This document shows, piece after piece, positions 8,980 through 17,271 of a DNA stretch of 64,000 nt (position 1 is its first letter; the number at the start of each line of letters is the position of its first letter). The notes under the pieces are model-generated. The model was not told the DNA's origin. It ran no database searches and saw nothing but the letters and a program-made list of their open reading frames with translations. Both the position numbers and the translations under genes were made by a program. Source of the stretch: Luteibacter yeojuensis (GTDB lineage Bacteria > Pseudomonadota > Gammaproteobacteria > Xanthomonadales > Rhodanobacteraceae); NCBI RefSeq assembly GCF_011742875.1, contig NZ_JAAQTL010000001.1, forward strand, positions 2,976,001 to 3,040,000. The letters run 5' to 3'.

Positions 8980-9776
8980 GCCGGCGTATCGGTATCCAGG
9001 GCCAGCGCGATGCGTTCGCGCGAAGCCTCCGCCATGCGGCGGCGCCCTTCGAGCGACACCGGCACGGGCTCGAGGAAGTGCACCTCCACGTCGAGCGGCG
9101 GCTCGCCAAGCAGGCGCACGAAATTGCCCATGAAGCTTTCGCCTTCGCGGAAGCCGGCATCCACGACACGGCGGCCATGGCGGGCGAAACGCAGGGCCAC
9201 CGGCTGCACCGGCACCTCCGCGTCGAGGGCCGCCTGGAAGATGCGCGCATGGAATACGCGCAGCACCCCGTTGTGGCCGGTGCCGCCCTCCGGGAACACT
9301 GCCACGGAGCGGCCTTCGCGCAGGCGCTCCACCATGGCGGCCATGACCGACGACAGCGAATGGTTGTTGCCGCGGCGATGGAAGATGGTGCCGCCGCGCG
9401 AGGCCATCCAGCCGACCAGGGGCCAGTTCGCGATCTCCGCCTTGGCGACGAAGCAGGCGGCGCGTTGCGAATGGAGCAGCTCGATATCCAGCCACGAGGT
9501 GTGATTGGCCACGAAGAGCACGGGGTCCGGCAGCGGCTGGCCGAAGCGCCGGCTGCGGAAACCGAAGACCCGCAGCAGCAGGGTGGACCACATGCGGATG
9601 GTGCGGTGAGCCAGGGGCTCGCGGCCGTTCTTCATCACGCCCCCCGCCCAGCTGAGCACGAGGGCGCAGATCACGATGCCGAACAGCACGTGGAGCAGCA
9701 ACAGCGGCACCCGCCACAGATAGCGCAGCGGACGCAGGCGGTCGCGGGACGTCGGATTGGCGGTGGCGGCTTCCAT
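8976..9776 (-). CDS. 1-acyl-sn-glycerol-3-phosphate acyltransferase (PlsC family)
   Basis: The protein has 266 residues. It has an N-terminal membrane segment and the acyltransferase signature NHTSWLD (NHx4D), and 'FPEGGTGHNG' as the glycerophosphate-binding block. These enzymes put the second acyl chain on lysophosphatidic acid, or acylate a related lipid, at the inner membrane. An ATG at 9776 is chosen; an in-frame GTG at 9785 is possible and neither has a strong ribosome-binding site. It is translationally coupled to the YheT-like hydrolase downstream, which suggests joint lipid acyl turnover. Confidence 0.92.
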   Translation of the reverse strand: MEAATANPTSRDRLRPLRYLWRVPLLLLHVLFGIVICALVLSWAGGVMKNGREPLAHRTIRMWSTLLLRVFGFRSRRFGQPLPDPVLFVANHTSWLDIELLHSQRAACFVAKAEIANWPLVGWMASRGGTIFHRRGNNHSLSSVMAAMVERLREGRSVAVFPEGGTGHNGVLRVFHARIFQAALDAEVPVQPVALRFARHGRRVVDAGFREGESFMGNFVRLLGEPPLDVEVHFLEPVPVSLEGRRRMAEASRERIALALDTDTPA

Positions 9777-9881
9777 CGAGCGCACAAGATTAACGACGGG
9801 CGCTTCATGCCGCTAGGGGAACCTGCCTTTATTCTCCGAACGCAGGGTTTTTGCGCCCCCTTCAGCCTCCGGGGGAGGCGG

Positions 9882-10376
9882 CTAGGAACGGACGTTTCCC
9901 AAAGGGAGGGCGGTCGAGGCCTTGACCGTGCGCAGGACGAAACTGGTGTTCACATCGGCGACACCCGAGGCATTGAGCAGGCGATCGAGCAGGAAGCGCG
10001 AGAAGCCGTCCAGGTCCGCCACGTAGACCTGGAGCAGGTAATCCATGTCGCCGGTCAGGGCGTAGCAGGAAATCACCTCCTCCCACCCGGCCACCCGCTC
10101 CGTGAAGGCATCGATGGCTTCGGATGCGTGGCGGGACAACTGCACGCGGACGAAGGCCTGGAGGCCCAGGCCGAGCGCGCGAGGCTCGAGCCGGGCGCCA
10201 TAACCGGCGATCACCCCGTCCGCCTCCAGCTTCTGCACGCGGCGGAGGCACGCCGAGGGCGACAGGTTCACCTCCGCGGCGAGTTCGGCGTTGCTCATGC
10301 GGCCGTTGGCCTGGAGGGCGGCGAGGATGCGCAGGTCGGTGCGATCGAGATTGATTTGCACGATTATGGCGCTCAC
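9882..10376 (-). CDS. Lrp/AsnC-family transcriptional regulator
   Basis: The protein has 164 residues. The N-terminal helix-turn-helix covers 'LDRTDLRILAALQANGRMS' to 'SPSACLRRVQKLEADGVI', and the C-terminal RAM domain (ligand and oligomer domain) includes 'YALTGDMDYLLQVYVADL'. The gene is divergent from phhA with 126 bases between, a common layout in which an AsnC-type regulator responds to an aromatic amino acid and controls phenylalanine hydroxylase. That link is inference from position. The start is GTG at 10376; a second in-frame GTG at 10361 would give 159 residues. No clear ribosome-binding site decides between them. Confidence 0.9.
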   Translation of the reverse strand: MSAIIVQINLDRTDLRILAALQANGRMSNAELAAEVNLSPSACLRRVQKLEADGVIAGYGARLEPRALGLGLQAFVRVQLSRHASEAIDAFTERVAGWEEVISCYALTGDMDYLLQVYVADLDGFSRFLLDRLLNASGVADVNTSFVLRTVKASTALPLGNVRS

Positions 10377-10502
10377 TTAATGAGATTCGGCTGATTATTG
10401 CTCAATAAGCCCACGTCTACGCAACATTGCAAACCTATTGCGTACATCCTTGGCTAAGCTGTTGCTTAGAGACCACTCCCGCAACCCCGAAGGAGGCCCG
10501 CC
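10377..10502. promoter_or_regulatory. divergent phhA / AsnC-regulator control region
   Basis: This AT-richer 126-bp gap holds the start signals of both genes. For phhA there is a near-perfect ribosome-binding site AGGAGG at 10491-10496, six bases before the ATG. Short repeats of the type TTGC/GCAA occur several times (for example around 10400-10445), which is the loose palindromic style of Lrp/AsnC operators. No exact consensus can be claimed. Confidence 0.5.
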
Positions 10503-11390
10503 ATGGACACCCCCCGCCGCGTCGAACACCAGCAGACCGACCGCGGATACGTGCCCGTCTATGCGACCGGCACGGTGGAGCAACCGTGGGCGAGCTATTC
10601 GAAGACCGACCATGAGGTCTGGGACACCCTGTACCGCCGCCAGCGCGAGCTGCTGCCCGCCTACGCGTGCCAGGAGTTCCTCGACGGCGTCGAGCGTTTC
10701 GGCCTGGGGGATGGCGGTATTCCGCGCTTCGCCGACCTGAACAAGGTGCTTGGCAAGGCGACGGGTTGGGAGTTGGTGGCCGTCGAGGGCCTCCTCCCCG
10801 ACGAGGTCTTCTTCGACCATCTCGCCAACCGGCGTTTCCCGGTGAGCTGGTGGATCCGCAAGCCGGATCAACTGGACTATCTCTCGGAGCCGGACCTGTT
10901 CCACGACCTGTTCGGCCATGTGCCCCTGCTGCTCAATCCCGTGTTCGCCGACTACATGCAGGCTTACGGCAAGGGCGGCATGAAGGCCCATGCGATCGGG
11001 CCGGAGGCGCTGATGAACCTCACCCGCCTCTACTGGTACACCGTGGAATTCGGCCTTATCCGGACCGACAAGGGCCTGCGCATCTATGGCGCCGGCATCG
11101 TCAGCTCCAAGGGCGAGTCGATCTACTCCATCGACTCCCCGGCCCCGAACCGCATCGGTTTCGACCTCGAGCGCGTGATGAACACGAAGTACCGGATCGA
11201 CACCTACCAGCAGACCTACTTCGTGATCGACAACTTCGAACAGCTGTTCGAGGCGACCCGCCCGGACTTCACGCCGATCTACGCGAAGCTGGCCCAGGGC
11301 ACCCCGGTCGCGGCGGCGGACGTGCTTCCGACGGACACGGTGTACCAGCGCGGCACGCGCGAAGGCTTCGCCTCGGGCGGAGACAACTGA
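10503..11390 (+). CDS. phhA: phenylalanine 4-monooxygenase (phenylalanine hydroxylase)
   Basis: The 295-residue protein is a monomer-type bacterial phenylalanine 4-hydroxylase, which turns phenylalanine into tyrosine using Fe(II), tetrahydropterin and oxygen. The 2-His-1-carboxylate iron site is visible: His134 and His139 in HDLFGH and Glu182 in YTVEFGLI. 'RFPVSWWIRKPDQLDYLSEP' is the typical pterin/Phe pocket segment. There is no regulatory ACT domain, as expected for bacteria. It is divergent from an AsnC-type regulator and followed after 20 bases by a small conserved-looking gene rather than by a pterin dehydratase (phhB), which must lie elsewhere. Confidence 0.97.
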   Translation: MDTPRRVEHQQTDRGYVPVYATGTVEQPWASYSKTDHEVWDTLYRRQRELLPAYACQEFLDGVERFGLGDGGIPRFADLNKVLGKATGWELVAVEGLLPDEVFFDHLANRRFPVSWWIRKPDQLDYLSEPDLFHDLFGHVPLLLNPVFADYMQAYGKGGMKAHAIGPEALMNLTRLYWYTVEFGLIRTDKGLRIYGAGIVSSKGESIYSIDSPAPNRIGFDLERVMNTKYRIDTYQQTYFVIDNFEQLFEATRPDFTPIYAKLAQGTPVAAADVLPTDTVYQRGTREGFASGGDN

Positions 11391-11410
11391 AACTCAACGG
11401 AGGCCTAACG

Positions 11411-11710
11411 ATGGGCTCCCTAGGATGGGCCCACTTCCGTTCAGAACAGGGTGGGTTCATCGTGGTCGTCTTCGATATTCCGTTCGAGTCCGTCGGTCCG
11501 GGCCTCTGGCTTCTGCAGAAGAACGAATGCGAGATCGGCGAGTTCTGCTCGCGCGACGACGCGCTGGAATGTGCGCTCAACGAAGCCCGCCGGATCGAGG
11601 CCGCCAACGCGGCCTCCGACATCGTACTGAACATCCAGGGCAACGATGGCGTGTGGCGTGCGTTCGACACGTCCATCCGGCCGTATATGTCGCGGGTGCA
11701 GCACGCCTGA
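11411..11710 (+). CDS. small acidic protein of unknown function downstream of phhA
   Basis: This 99-residue protein has no recognised family. It begins 'MGSLGWAHFRSEQGGFIVVV' and has an alternating beta/alpha look with 'DDALECALNEARRIEAAN' forming an amphipathic helix; it has no signal peptide or membrane segment and resembles DUF2188-like small alpha-beta proteins only in general layout. A CGGAGG site at 11398-11403, seven bases before the ATG, supports it as a real gene. It is probably transcribed with phhA and might affect the enzyme, but nothing in the sequence proves it. Confidence 0.7.
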   Translation: MGSLGWAHFRSEQGGFIVVVFDIPFESVGPGLWLLQKNECEIGEFCSRDDALECALNEARRIEAANAASDIVLNIQGNDGVWRAFDTSIRPYMSRVQHA

Positions 11711-11730
11711 TCCGGCCCCGTAGTGTGTAA

Positions 11731-11810
11731 GAGCCGCCATGGCGGCGAGGGGGTCTTGCCCCGCCGCTTCGTGGCTCCGTGGGCTTCTCGCCGCTATAGC
11801 GGCTCCTACG
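11731..11810. repeat. REP-type inverted pair (element 1)
   Basis: Two short palindromic units face each other: 'GAGCCGCCATGGCGGCGAG' at 11731-11749 and its variant 'CTCGCCGCTATAGCGGCTCC' starting at 11787. The same unit recurs at seven other places in this window, always between genes, so it is a dispersed REP/BIME element. It lies after the small gene that follows phhA. Confidence 0.85.
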
Positions 11811-11829
11811 GAGCAGGCCGGCGCCGGGC

Positions 11830-11995
11830 AAAATAAAACCCCGGCAGCCAGGGGAGGAGCTGCCGGGGTTCGCGTCGGGTCCAGGCTATCAGGGGAAATA
11901 GCGGGACCCGGGACAACCGACTCGAAAGATCGCGTCGCTTGCCAACAGGTCGCCTCTCGGCGATCGAATACTTAGATAAGGCCGAACCCGTGAAG
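11830..11995 (-). ncRNA. candidate small RNA ending at the terminator
   Basis: About 125 gene-free bases lie between the end of the SGNH hydrolase gene (12004) and the terminator at 11837-11870. On the minus strand they contain an AT-rich TATCTAAGT stretch that could be a -10 region (about 11970-11985), further short stems, and a terminator hairpin with a CCUCC-type loop. Small RNAs with C-rich or CU-rich loops that bind ribosome-binding sites (such as Xanthomonas sX13) look like this. It could instead be only the 3' UTR of the hydrolase mRNA. Confidence 0.35.
11837..11870 (-). terminator. rho-independent terminator (minus strand)
   Basis: An 11-bp perfect stem AACCCCGGCAG (11837-11847) pairs with CTGCCGGGGTT (11860-11870) around a 12-nt loop. 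Read on the minus strand it is followed by TTTTATTT, so it terminates minus-strand transcription. The loop read on that strand contains CTCCTCCCC, a CU-rich anti-Shine-Dalgarno-like motif. Confidence 0.8.
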
Positions 11996-12003
11996 TTCCC
12001 GTC

Positions 12004-12711
12004 TCACTGCATCGCAGCATTTGGTTCCCGTTTAACTTCGGCGGCCTGCGCGTGGTCGGCCAGCCACGGACGGACCTGCGCAACCCACAGCGCGTAGCCG
12101 GTCGCATTCATGTGCAGACCGTCCTCGAGGAAGAGGCTGCGCTTGGGCTGACCCTGCGCATCGAGCATCGCCGGCGCCACGTCGAGGAACGCTACGCCCT
12201 TCTGCCCCATCGACCAGTCGCGGACCAGCTTGTTCGCGCGCTCGATGTTCGGCAGCAGCGCCAGCCGGGCGATGCTCGGCTTGATCGAGATGAAGGCGAT
12301 CGGCAGGTCGGGCTGGTCCTGGCGCGCCTTGGCCACGAAGGCAGCGAAATCGTCGCGCACCTGTTCGGGCGTGTCGCCGTTCTGCAGGTCGTTGTCGCCG
12401 GCGTAGACCACGATCGCCACCGGATGGTACGGCGCCACGATGCGGTCGGCGAAAGCCGTGCTGTCGTCGAGGTCGGACCCCCCGAAGCCACGATTGATCG
12501 TGCGGTAGTTGGGGAAATCCTCCGCGAGCGTCTTCCACATGCGGATGGAGGAGCTGCCGATGAAGAGCACGGCGTTGGCCGGCGGCGGCGATGCCTTGTC
12601 CGCGGCCTCGAAGGCCTGGATGTCGTGTTCCCACTGGCTGTGGTCGGGACCCTTGGCGTGCGCGCCGAAGGAGAAGACGAACAAGGTGAGGAGGAGCGTG
12701 AGCTTTTTCAT
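12004..12711 (-). CDS. secreted SGNH/GDSL-type hydrolase
   Basis: The 235-residue protein has a Sec signal peptide (MKKLTLLLTLFVFSFGAHA) and the SGNH-hydrolase blocks: 'VLFIGSSSIRMW' with the nucleophile serine (block I), 'GFGGSDLDD' (block II), 'AGDNDLQNG' (block III) and 'FLEDGLHMNATGYALW' with the catalytic D-x-x-H (block V). It probably removes acyl or acetyl groups from a lipid or sugar in the periplasm. The ATG at 12711 is chosen for the signal peptide; a GTG at 12720 with AAGGGG five bases upstream would add three residues. It starts 19 bases after the RES toxin gene and may be read through from it. Confidence 0.9.
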   Translation of the reverse strand: MKKLTLLLTLFVFSFGAHAKGPDHSQWEHDIQAFEAADKASPPPANAVLFIGSSSIRMWKTLAEDFPNYRTINRGFGGSDLDDSTAFADRIVAPYHPVAIVVYAGDNDLQNGDTPEQVRDDFAAFVAKARQDQPDLPIAFISIKPSIARLALLPNIERANKLVRDWSMGQKGVAFLDVAPAMLDAQGQPKRSLFLEDGLHMNATGYALWVAQVRPWLADHAQAAEVKREPNAAMQ

Positions 12712-12729
12712 CCGGCCCACCGTAACCCC

Positions 12730-13431
12730 TTATGTCCGTTGGGGTAAACCCTGCCGTTCGACGGGAGTTACCTTCAGTACGGCTTCGATCCGGGTGCCGT
12801 TCCAGCGATAGATGAAGTGCTCCGCCTGGATGCAGGGCGCGACCAGGTCAGGGTAGAACGCCGCGACGCATTCGCCGCCGGCATGACGGGCGCTGTCGTA
12901 GACGATGCCGTTGGAGCCCTGCTCGCGCAGCGTCCGCGCCAGTCTGACGCTGGCGGCATAGGAGTCCGGATCGTGCTCGGCCCCCCAGCCACCGCGGATG
13001 TCGTGGAAGCGGCCCGCGATGGCGGTCTTGTAGCAGCGTACTTGTACGTCGGTCGGCGGTTCGCGGGTGGCGGCCAGGAAAGCCTCGCGGTGGAACACCG
13101 TTTCCTCGATGGCGGTGGACACGCTGTGGGCCGCGTAGAACACCCCCCAGTGGCCGTCGCTGAAGCGGCTGCCGTCCGGCGCGATATGGGTAAACGCGGC
13201 CATGATCGGCGAGGTGCCCGGTCCCGACACGCGCCGGTCCGGCGGGACGAGGCGGAGCGCGCCCATTTCCTCGCGCAGGCGCGGGTTCGTCATGGATTCG
13301 ATCGACATCACGGCGTCGATGTCCTTCGGATCGGCGATGCGGTCGAACAGGCCCACGGGCGGGAAGCGGCTCGACACGATCCGATAGGCGTGACTCCAGC
13401 GGATGCGGCGGAGCGGCGGCGCCGCGCTCAT
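12730..13431 (-). CDS. RES-domain toxin (NAD-degrading type) of a RES/Xre module
   Basis: The 233-residue protein carries the RES domain: Arg and Tyr in YRIV near the start, 'AAHSVSTAIEETVFHRE' with the glutamate, and 'YDSARHAGGECVAAFYP' with the serine block that names the family. Characterised RES toxins degrade NAD+ and stop growth. The gene overlaps the antitoxin stop by ATGA (13428-13431), so the two are coupled. The domain is longer at the N-terminus than minimal RES toxins. Toxin activity is inferred from the family and pairing. Confidence 0.9.
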   Translation of the reverse strand: MSAAPPLRRIRWSHAYRIVSSRFPPVGLFDRIADPKDIDAVMSIESMTNPRLREEMGALRLVPPDRRVSGPGTSPIMAAFTHIAPDGSRFSDGHWGVFYAAHSVSTAIEETVFHREAFLAATREPPTDVQVRCYKTAIAGRFHDIRGGWGAEHDPDSYAASVRLARTLREQGSNGIVYDSARHAGGECVAAFYPDLVAPCIQAEHFIYRWNGTRIEAVLKVTPVERQGLPQRT

Positions 13432-13829
13432 CCGTTCCAGCCGCGCTGGGCGTCCAGGTACTGGCGGACGACGTAGAGGTCGGCGACGTTGCCGGAGAGC
13501 ATCCGGTCCAGCGCGGAGCGGCCGCCGAAGAGCGGCGCGTCATTGGGCTTGCGCACCCAGGCATCGGCCTGGGCGGCGTCGGGGAACAGGATCTGGAGGT
13601 CCTTCCAGATGCCCAGCAGGTAGCTGATCCGCTCGATCACGTCGCGCGACGGAGTGCCATCCTGCTGCTTCTTCCATTTGAAGTAGGTGGACTCCGGCGG
13701 CTCGCCGAGCAGGGTGCGCTGCTCGGCGGGCCGGAGCTTCCAGCGCTCGGCGAGGGCGAAAAAGGCCCTGAGCGCCGGGCCGCCGACGTCGGCGAGGTGG
13801 ATCGGTTCGGCATGGATGGCGGGCTGCAT
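13428..13829 (-). CDS. Xre/MbcA/ParS-type antitoxin of the RES toxin
   Basis: The 133-residue protein has an Xre-like helical N-terminal half ('LAERWKLRPAEQRTLLGEPP' then 'STYFKWKK') and the C-terminal MbcA/ParS toxin-binding domain, seen as 'ERISYLLGIWKDLQILFP' and 'WVRKPNDAPLFGGRSALDRM'. This is the standard partner of RES toxins; the C-terminus plugs the toxin active site. The ATG at 13829 is preferred because an AGGTGA site lies upstream and a palindrome sits just before it; the frame stays open further up without support. Confidence 0.9.
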   Translation of the reverse strand: MQPAIHAEPIHLADVGGPALRAFFALAERWKLRPAEQRTLLGEPPESTYFKWKKQQDGTPSRDVIERISYLLGIWKDLQILFPDAAQADAWVRKPNDAPLFGGRSALDRMLSGNVADLYVVRQYLDAQRGWNG

Positions 13830-13863
13830 CGTCGCTTCACCTATGGAGTTGTGACGCAGTGTA

Positions 13864-13877
13864 CTCCACTGGTGGAG
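13864..13877. promoter_or_regulatory. palindromic operator candidate of the RES/Xre module
   Basis: CTCCAC (13864-13869), TG, GTGGAG (13872-13877) is a perfect inverted repeat 35 bases before the antitoxin start. Xre-type antitoxins usually repress their own promoter through such a site, so autoregulation is likely. Confidence 0.6.
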
Positions 13878-13957
13878 AAAATGCTGTACCGCCGCTCTTG
13901 CTGTGAGAGATCCTGTGTTCCCCTGCAAGCGGCCGGGCTTTGTGCGGGAGCCGAGTT

Positions 13958-15685
13958 TTATTTCCTGGAGGCGATCCAGGCGTCGACGTGCTGCTCCAGC
14001 ACCGGCAGCGGCACCGAGCCCAGGGCCAGCACCGTGTCGTGGAAGGCGCGCAGGTCGAACTTCTCGCCCAGTTGCCGTTCCGCCCGCTCACGCAGCTCAC
14101 GGATCTTCAGGTAGCCGAGTTCGTACGACAGCGCCTGGCCCGGCCAGCTGATGTAGCGGTCGACCTCGTTGGCGATCTCGCGGTCGCTCAGCGCGGTGTT
14201 CCGCGTGAGGTAGTCGATGGCCTGCTGGCGCGTCCAGCCAAGGTGGTGGATGCCGGTATCGACCACGAGGCGGCACGCGCGCCACATCTGGTAGGTGAGG
14301 TACCCGAAGCGCTCGTAGGGCGTGTGGTAAATGCCCATCTCGTTGCCGAGGTATTCCGAATACAGCGCCCAGCCCTCGCCATAGGCGGAGATGTAGCCGT
14401 CGCGCCGGAACCCCGGCAGGCCACGCTGCTCGGCCGACAACGCCAGCTGCAATGCGTGGCCGGGCATCGATTCGTGCAAGGTGAGCGCGGGCATGTTGAA
14501 GAGCGGACGCGACGGCAGGTCGTAAGTGTTCACCAGATAGACGTCCGCACCACCGCGGCCCGAGGTGTAATACGGCGCGATATCGGCCGGCACCGGCTCG
14601 ATGGCGAAGCGCTGGCGCGGGAGGAGGCCGAAGTATTTGCCCAGCTTCGCGTCCACCTGCTTGGCCACCCATGCCGTACGCATGAGCAGTTCGTCGGGCG
14701 TCTTCGCGTAGAACTGCGGATCCTTGCGCAGGAACGCGAGGAAGGCGGGGAAATCGCCCTTGAAGCCTGTTTCCTTCATCGTCTCCAGCATCGCCTGGTG
14801 GATGCGGTCCACTTCGCGCAGGCCGATGGCGTGGATCTCGTCGGGCGACAGGTCGAGCGTGGTGTATTCGCGGATCTGCTGACGGTAGTAGGCCTTGCCG
14901 TCGGGCAATGACTCCGCCGCCAGCGTCGTGCGCGCCTTGGGCAGGTATTCGTTACGGAAGAAGGTGAGCAGGCGGCCGTAAGCGGGGATCACGCCATCGG
15001 CGATGGCCTCGCGCGCTTCCTTCCGCAGTGCGTCCGCATCGGACGCCGGCAGGTTATTCGGCATCGTCTTGAACGGCTTGTACAGCGCGCTGTCTTCCGG
15101 ATTCTTCAGCGCGGCCACCGCCGCGATCGAGACGTCGCGACCGTCGAGCACCGCGCGCGGCACGGTGAACCCGCGCGCCAGGCCCAGCCGCATGTTCGCG
15201 ATTTCCTGGTCCATGTAGGCGGGGATCTGGTGCAGGCGGTCCACGTAGTGGCGGTAATCCTCGCGCGTGCGGAGGTCGTCGCCGTGCAATACGTATCCGA
15301 TGTCGGACCAGAAGGCGGAGTCGCTATTGAACGGCATCTGCCACTGCTCGAAGCGCTGCGACGCGGCGAGGTTGCCGATCTGCGCGCGGTATACCGCGTA
15401 ATCGACGCGCGCCTTGGCGCTCAGGTGCTTCGTGTCGATGCCGTCGAGCTGCGCCAGCACGTCGTTCCAGTAGGCCAGGCGCCTGGCCTGGTTCGCCGCA
15501 TCCACCGTGTCGAGCCGGCCGTCGCCCGGCTGCGCCTCGCCCGAGGTGAGGATCCCGGCCTGGCCGTTTCGCCATGCCCATTCCTTCGTGTAGATGGCGC
15601 GGAAGGTGTCGTCGGGCGTGGTGGCGGCCTGTGCGGCGCCGGCGAAAAGGCCGGCGAAGGCGATGGCTCGGATCCAGGGGGACAT
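13958..15685 (-). CDS. secreted DUF885 protein (HExxPGH metallopeptidase-like)
   Basis: The protein has 575 residues. It starts at 15685 with a Sec signal peptide (cleavage near 'GAAQA', residue 20) and a GGAG site upstream; the frame extends further without support. The mature part is the all-helical DUF885 domain, including 'LTLHESMPGHALQLAL', whose HExxPGH motif is the probable metal site of this gluzincin-like family, and 'EGWALYSEYLGNEMG'. Members are presumed metal-dependent carboxypeptidases or peptidases in the periplasm; few have been studied. It is a single gene. Confidence 0.9.
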   Translation of the reverse strand: MSPWIRAIAFAGLFAGAAQAATTPDDTFRAIYTKEWAWRNGQAGILTSGEAQPGDGRLDTVDAANQARRLAYWNDVLAQLDGIDTKHLSAKARVDYAVYRAQIGNLAASQRFEQWQMPFNSDSAFWSDIGYVLHGDDLRTREDYRHYVDRLHQIPAYMDQEIANMRLGLARGFTVPRAVLDGRDVSIAAVAALKNPEDSALYKPFKTMPNNLPASDADALRKEAREAIADGVIPAYGRLLTFFRNEYLPKARTTLAAESLPDGKAYYRQQIREYTTLDLSPDEIHAIGLREVDRIHQAMLETMKETGFKGDFPAFLAFLRKDPQFYAKTPDELLMRTAWVAKQVDAKLGKYFGLLPRQRFAIEPVPADIAPYYTSGRGGADVYLVNTYDLPSRPLFNMPALTLHESMPGHALQLALSAEQRGLPGFRRDGYISAYGEGWALYSEYLGNEMGIYHTPYERFGYLTYQMWRACRLVVDTGIHHLGWTRQQAIDYLTRNTALSDREIANEVDRYISWPGQALSYELGYLKIRELRERAERQLGEKFDLRAFHDTVLALGSVPLPVLEQHVDAWIASRK

Positions 15686-15760
15686 GCGGGCTCCGTTGAT
15701 GGGGACGAGATTCCCGATCATCGCATCCCGTCGTGGATTCACCTACCGTGCGGGATGGCT

Positions 15761-15845
15761 TCCTGTAGGAGCCGCTATAGCGGCGAGAGCCATCTTGCGG
15801 ATGCGTCGCGAGGTTTCCTCGCCGCTATAGCGGCTCCTACAGGAA
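15761..15845. repeat. REP-type inverted pair (element 2)
   Basis: 'TCCTGTAGGAGCCGCTATAG' starting at 15761 and the inverted copy at 15818-15845 are near-perfect mirror images around a 30-base spacer, forming a cruciform-type BIME between the DUF885 gene and the YafY-like regulator gene. Confidence 0.9.
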
Positions 15846-15855
15846 GCGGGACAGG

Positions 15856-16560
15856 TCATTCCAGGCCGGCGTAATGGCCGCGCATCGTCTCGAGGTACGC
15901 CTCGAGGTTGCGGCCCGGCATGTCGGGGAAGGTTTCGCCGGCGTCGCGGCAATCGGCGATGCGGTCCGGGCGGAAATTGCGGAAGGCCTGGCGGTGCCGG
16001 CACCATGTGCCGAGGGTCCAGGCGCCGCCCCAGAAGGAAAGGCACAGCGGCTCCACCTCGCGCGTGCTGCTTCGGCCCTCGGCGTCCTTGTAGTCGAGGC
16101 AGAGCACGCGACGCGCCAGCACCGCCTCGTGCAGGCGGTCCAGCATCATGGCGATGTGATTCTGGAACGGATCGCGCCAGATCGGGGCGAAGATCCGCGA
16201 CTGCGCCGCCTTCTCCCGCAGCTCGGGCGGCAGCACGGCCTCGATCTTGATCAGCGCGGCCTGTGCCTCGCGTGCCAACCGCTCGCCCGCGAAGGCCCGC
16301 ACGAAACGCGTGCCGGCCACCAGTGCTTCCAGTTCGTCGGCGGAGAACATCAGCGGCGGAATGTCCGAGCCCTTGCGCAGGAGGTATCCCACGCCGGCCT
16401 CGCCTTCGATGGGCACGCCGGAGAGCTGGAGGTCCGCCACGTCGCGGTAGACCGTGCGCAGCGAGACCTCGAGGGTGCTCGCCAGCTGGCGCGCGGGCAG
16501 CGCGGTGCGCCGCCCGCGCAGGGCGTTGATGATGAGGAAAAGTCGATCGGCGCGGCGCAT
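15856..16560 (-). CDS. YafY-family (HTH-WYL) transcriptional regulator
   Basis: The 234-residue protein has a DeoR/HTH_11-type winged helix at the N-terminus ('RADRLFLIINALRGRRTALP' then 'TLEVSLRTVYRDVADL') and a WYL effector domain with 'VLCLDYKDAEGRSSTREVEP' and 'LGTWCRHRQAFRNFRPDRI'. WYL regulators sense small ligands or nucleic acid. The start is set at MRRADRL (16560); an upstream frame exists without support. It lies next to a GST gene on the same strand, 69 bases away, but no target is clear. Confidence 0.9.
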   Translation of the reverse strand: MRRADRLFLIINALRGRRTALPARQLASTLEVSLRTVYRDVADLQLSGVPIEGEAGVGYLLRKGSDIPPLMFSADELEALVAGTRFVRAFAGERLAREAQAALIKIEAVLPPELREKAAQSRIFAPIWRDPFQNHIAMMLDRLHEAVLARRVLCLDYKDAEGRSSTREVEPLCLSFWGGAWTLGTWCRHRQAFRNFRPDRIADCRDAGETFPDMPGRNLEAYLETMRGHYAGLE

Positions 16561-16629
16561 GCCCGAATCATCGCCTCCCGCGCGCGGCACGGGAAGCGAT
16601 GAAGGTCACGGGCGTGCATCGCCGGGGGC

Positions 16630-17271
16630 TCAGGCGGCGGCCAGCGTCTGCGCGCGGGCCAGCGCCTCGTCCTGGATCGCGGCACGGACGATGGCCGGGC
16701 GCACCATGAGCCGGGCGACGTAGCCCTCGAACGCATCGCGGCGGGGAACGATACCGAACTTCATCGTCCAGTCCAGCGCGTTCGCCCAGAGGATGTCGGC
16801 GGCGGTGAAGTGCTCGCCGAGGAGCCACGGACCCGGCGAGAGCTGCGCTTCGATGAGGTCCATGACCGTGTCGAAATCGCCATAGGGACACGTCGACGGA
16901 GGACCCGGCTCGTGCTTCATGAAGCGGTCCATCACGGCGGGTTCGAAGCAGGAACCGTAGAAGGCCAGCCAGCGCAGGTACGGGCCACGCAAGGGGCTGT
17001 CCAGCGCCGGCGCAAGACCGGCGGCCGGATAGAGGTCGGCCAGGTAGGTGAAGATCGCCGGGCGTTCCGTCACCAGGCCGCCCAGGTGCTCGATCGCGGG
17101 CACCTTGCCCATCGGATTGACCTTCATGTAGCCGGGCTGGCGCTGCTCGCCCCTGCTGAGGTCCATCACGTGCATGTCGTACTGCGCGCCCAGTTCTTCC
17201 AGGAGCATCAACGTGCTGCCCGAGCGGCTGTTCGGTGCGTGGTGGAACTTGATCCGGTGCGGGGTGTTCAT
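16630..17271 (-). CDS. glutathione S-transferase family protein
   Basis: The protein has 213 residues. The N-terminal thioredoxin-like domain contains 'KFHHAPNSRSGSTLMLLEEL' with the probable catalytic serine, and 'NPMGKVPAIEHLGGLVTERP' with the cis-proline and glutathione contacts. The C-terminal helical domain includes 'PGPWLLGEHFTAADILWANA', the usual GST N-capping motif. Likely substrates are electrophiles. The ATG at 17271 has AAGGA upstream and overlaps by ATGA with the end of a possible small ORF (17268-17465). Confidence 0.92.
   Translation of the reverse strand: MNTPHRIKFHHAPNSRSGSTLMLLEELGAQYDMHVMDLSRGEQRQPGYMKVNPMGKVPAIEHLGGLVTERPAIFTYLADLYPAAGLAPALDSPLRGPYLRWLAFYGSCFEPAVMDRFMKHEPGPPSTCPYGDFDTVMDLIEAQLSPGPWLLGEHFTAADILWANALDWTMKFGIVPRRDAFEGYVARLMVRPAIVRAAIQDEALARAQTLAAA

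Noticed and set aside
8976..9717. N-terminal extension of the YheT-like frame
   Set aside because: The extra residues are the acyltransferase gene read in another frame; the ATGA overlap gives the true start at 8979.
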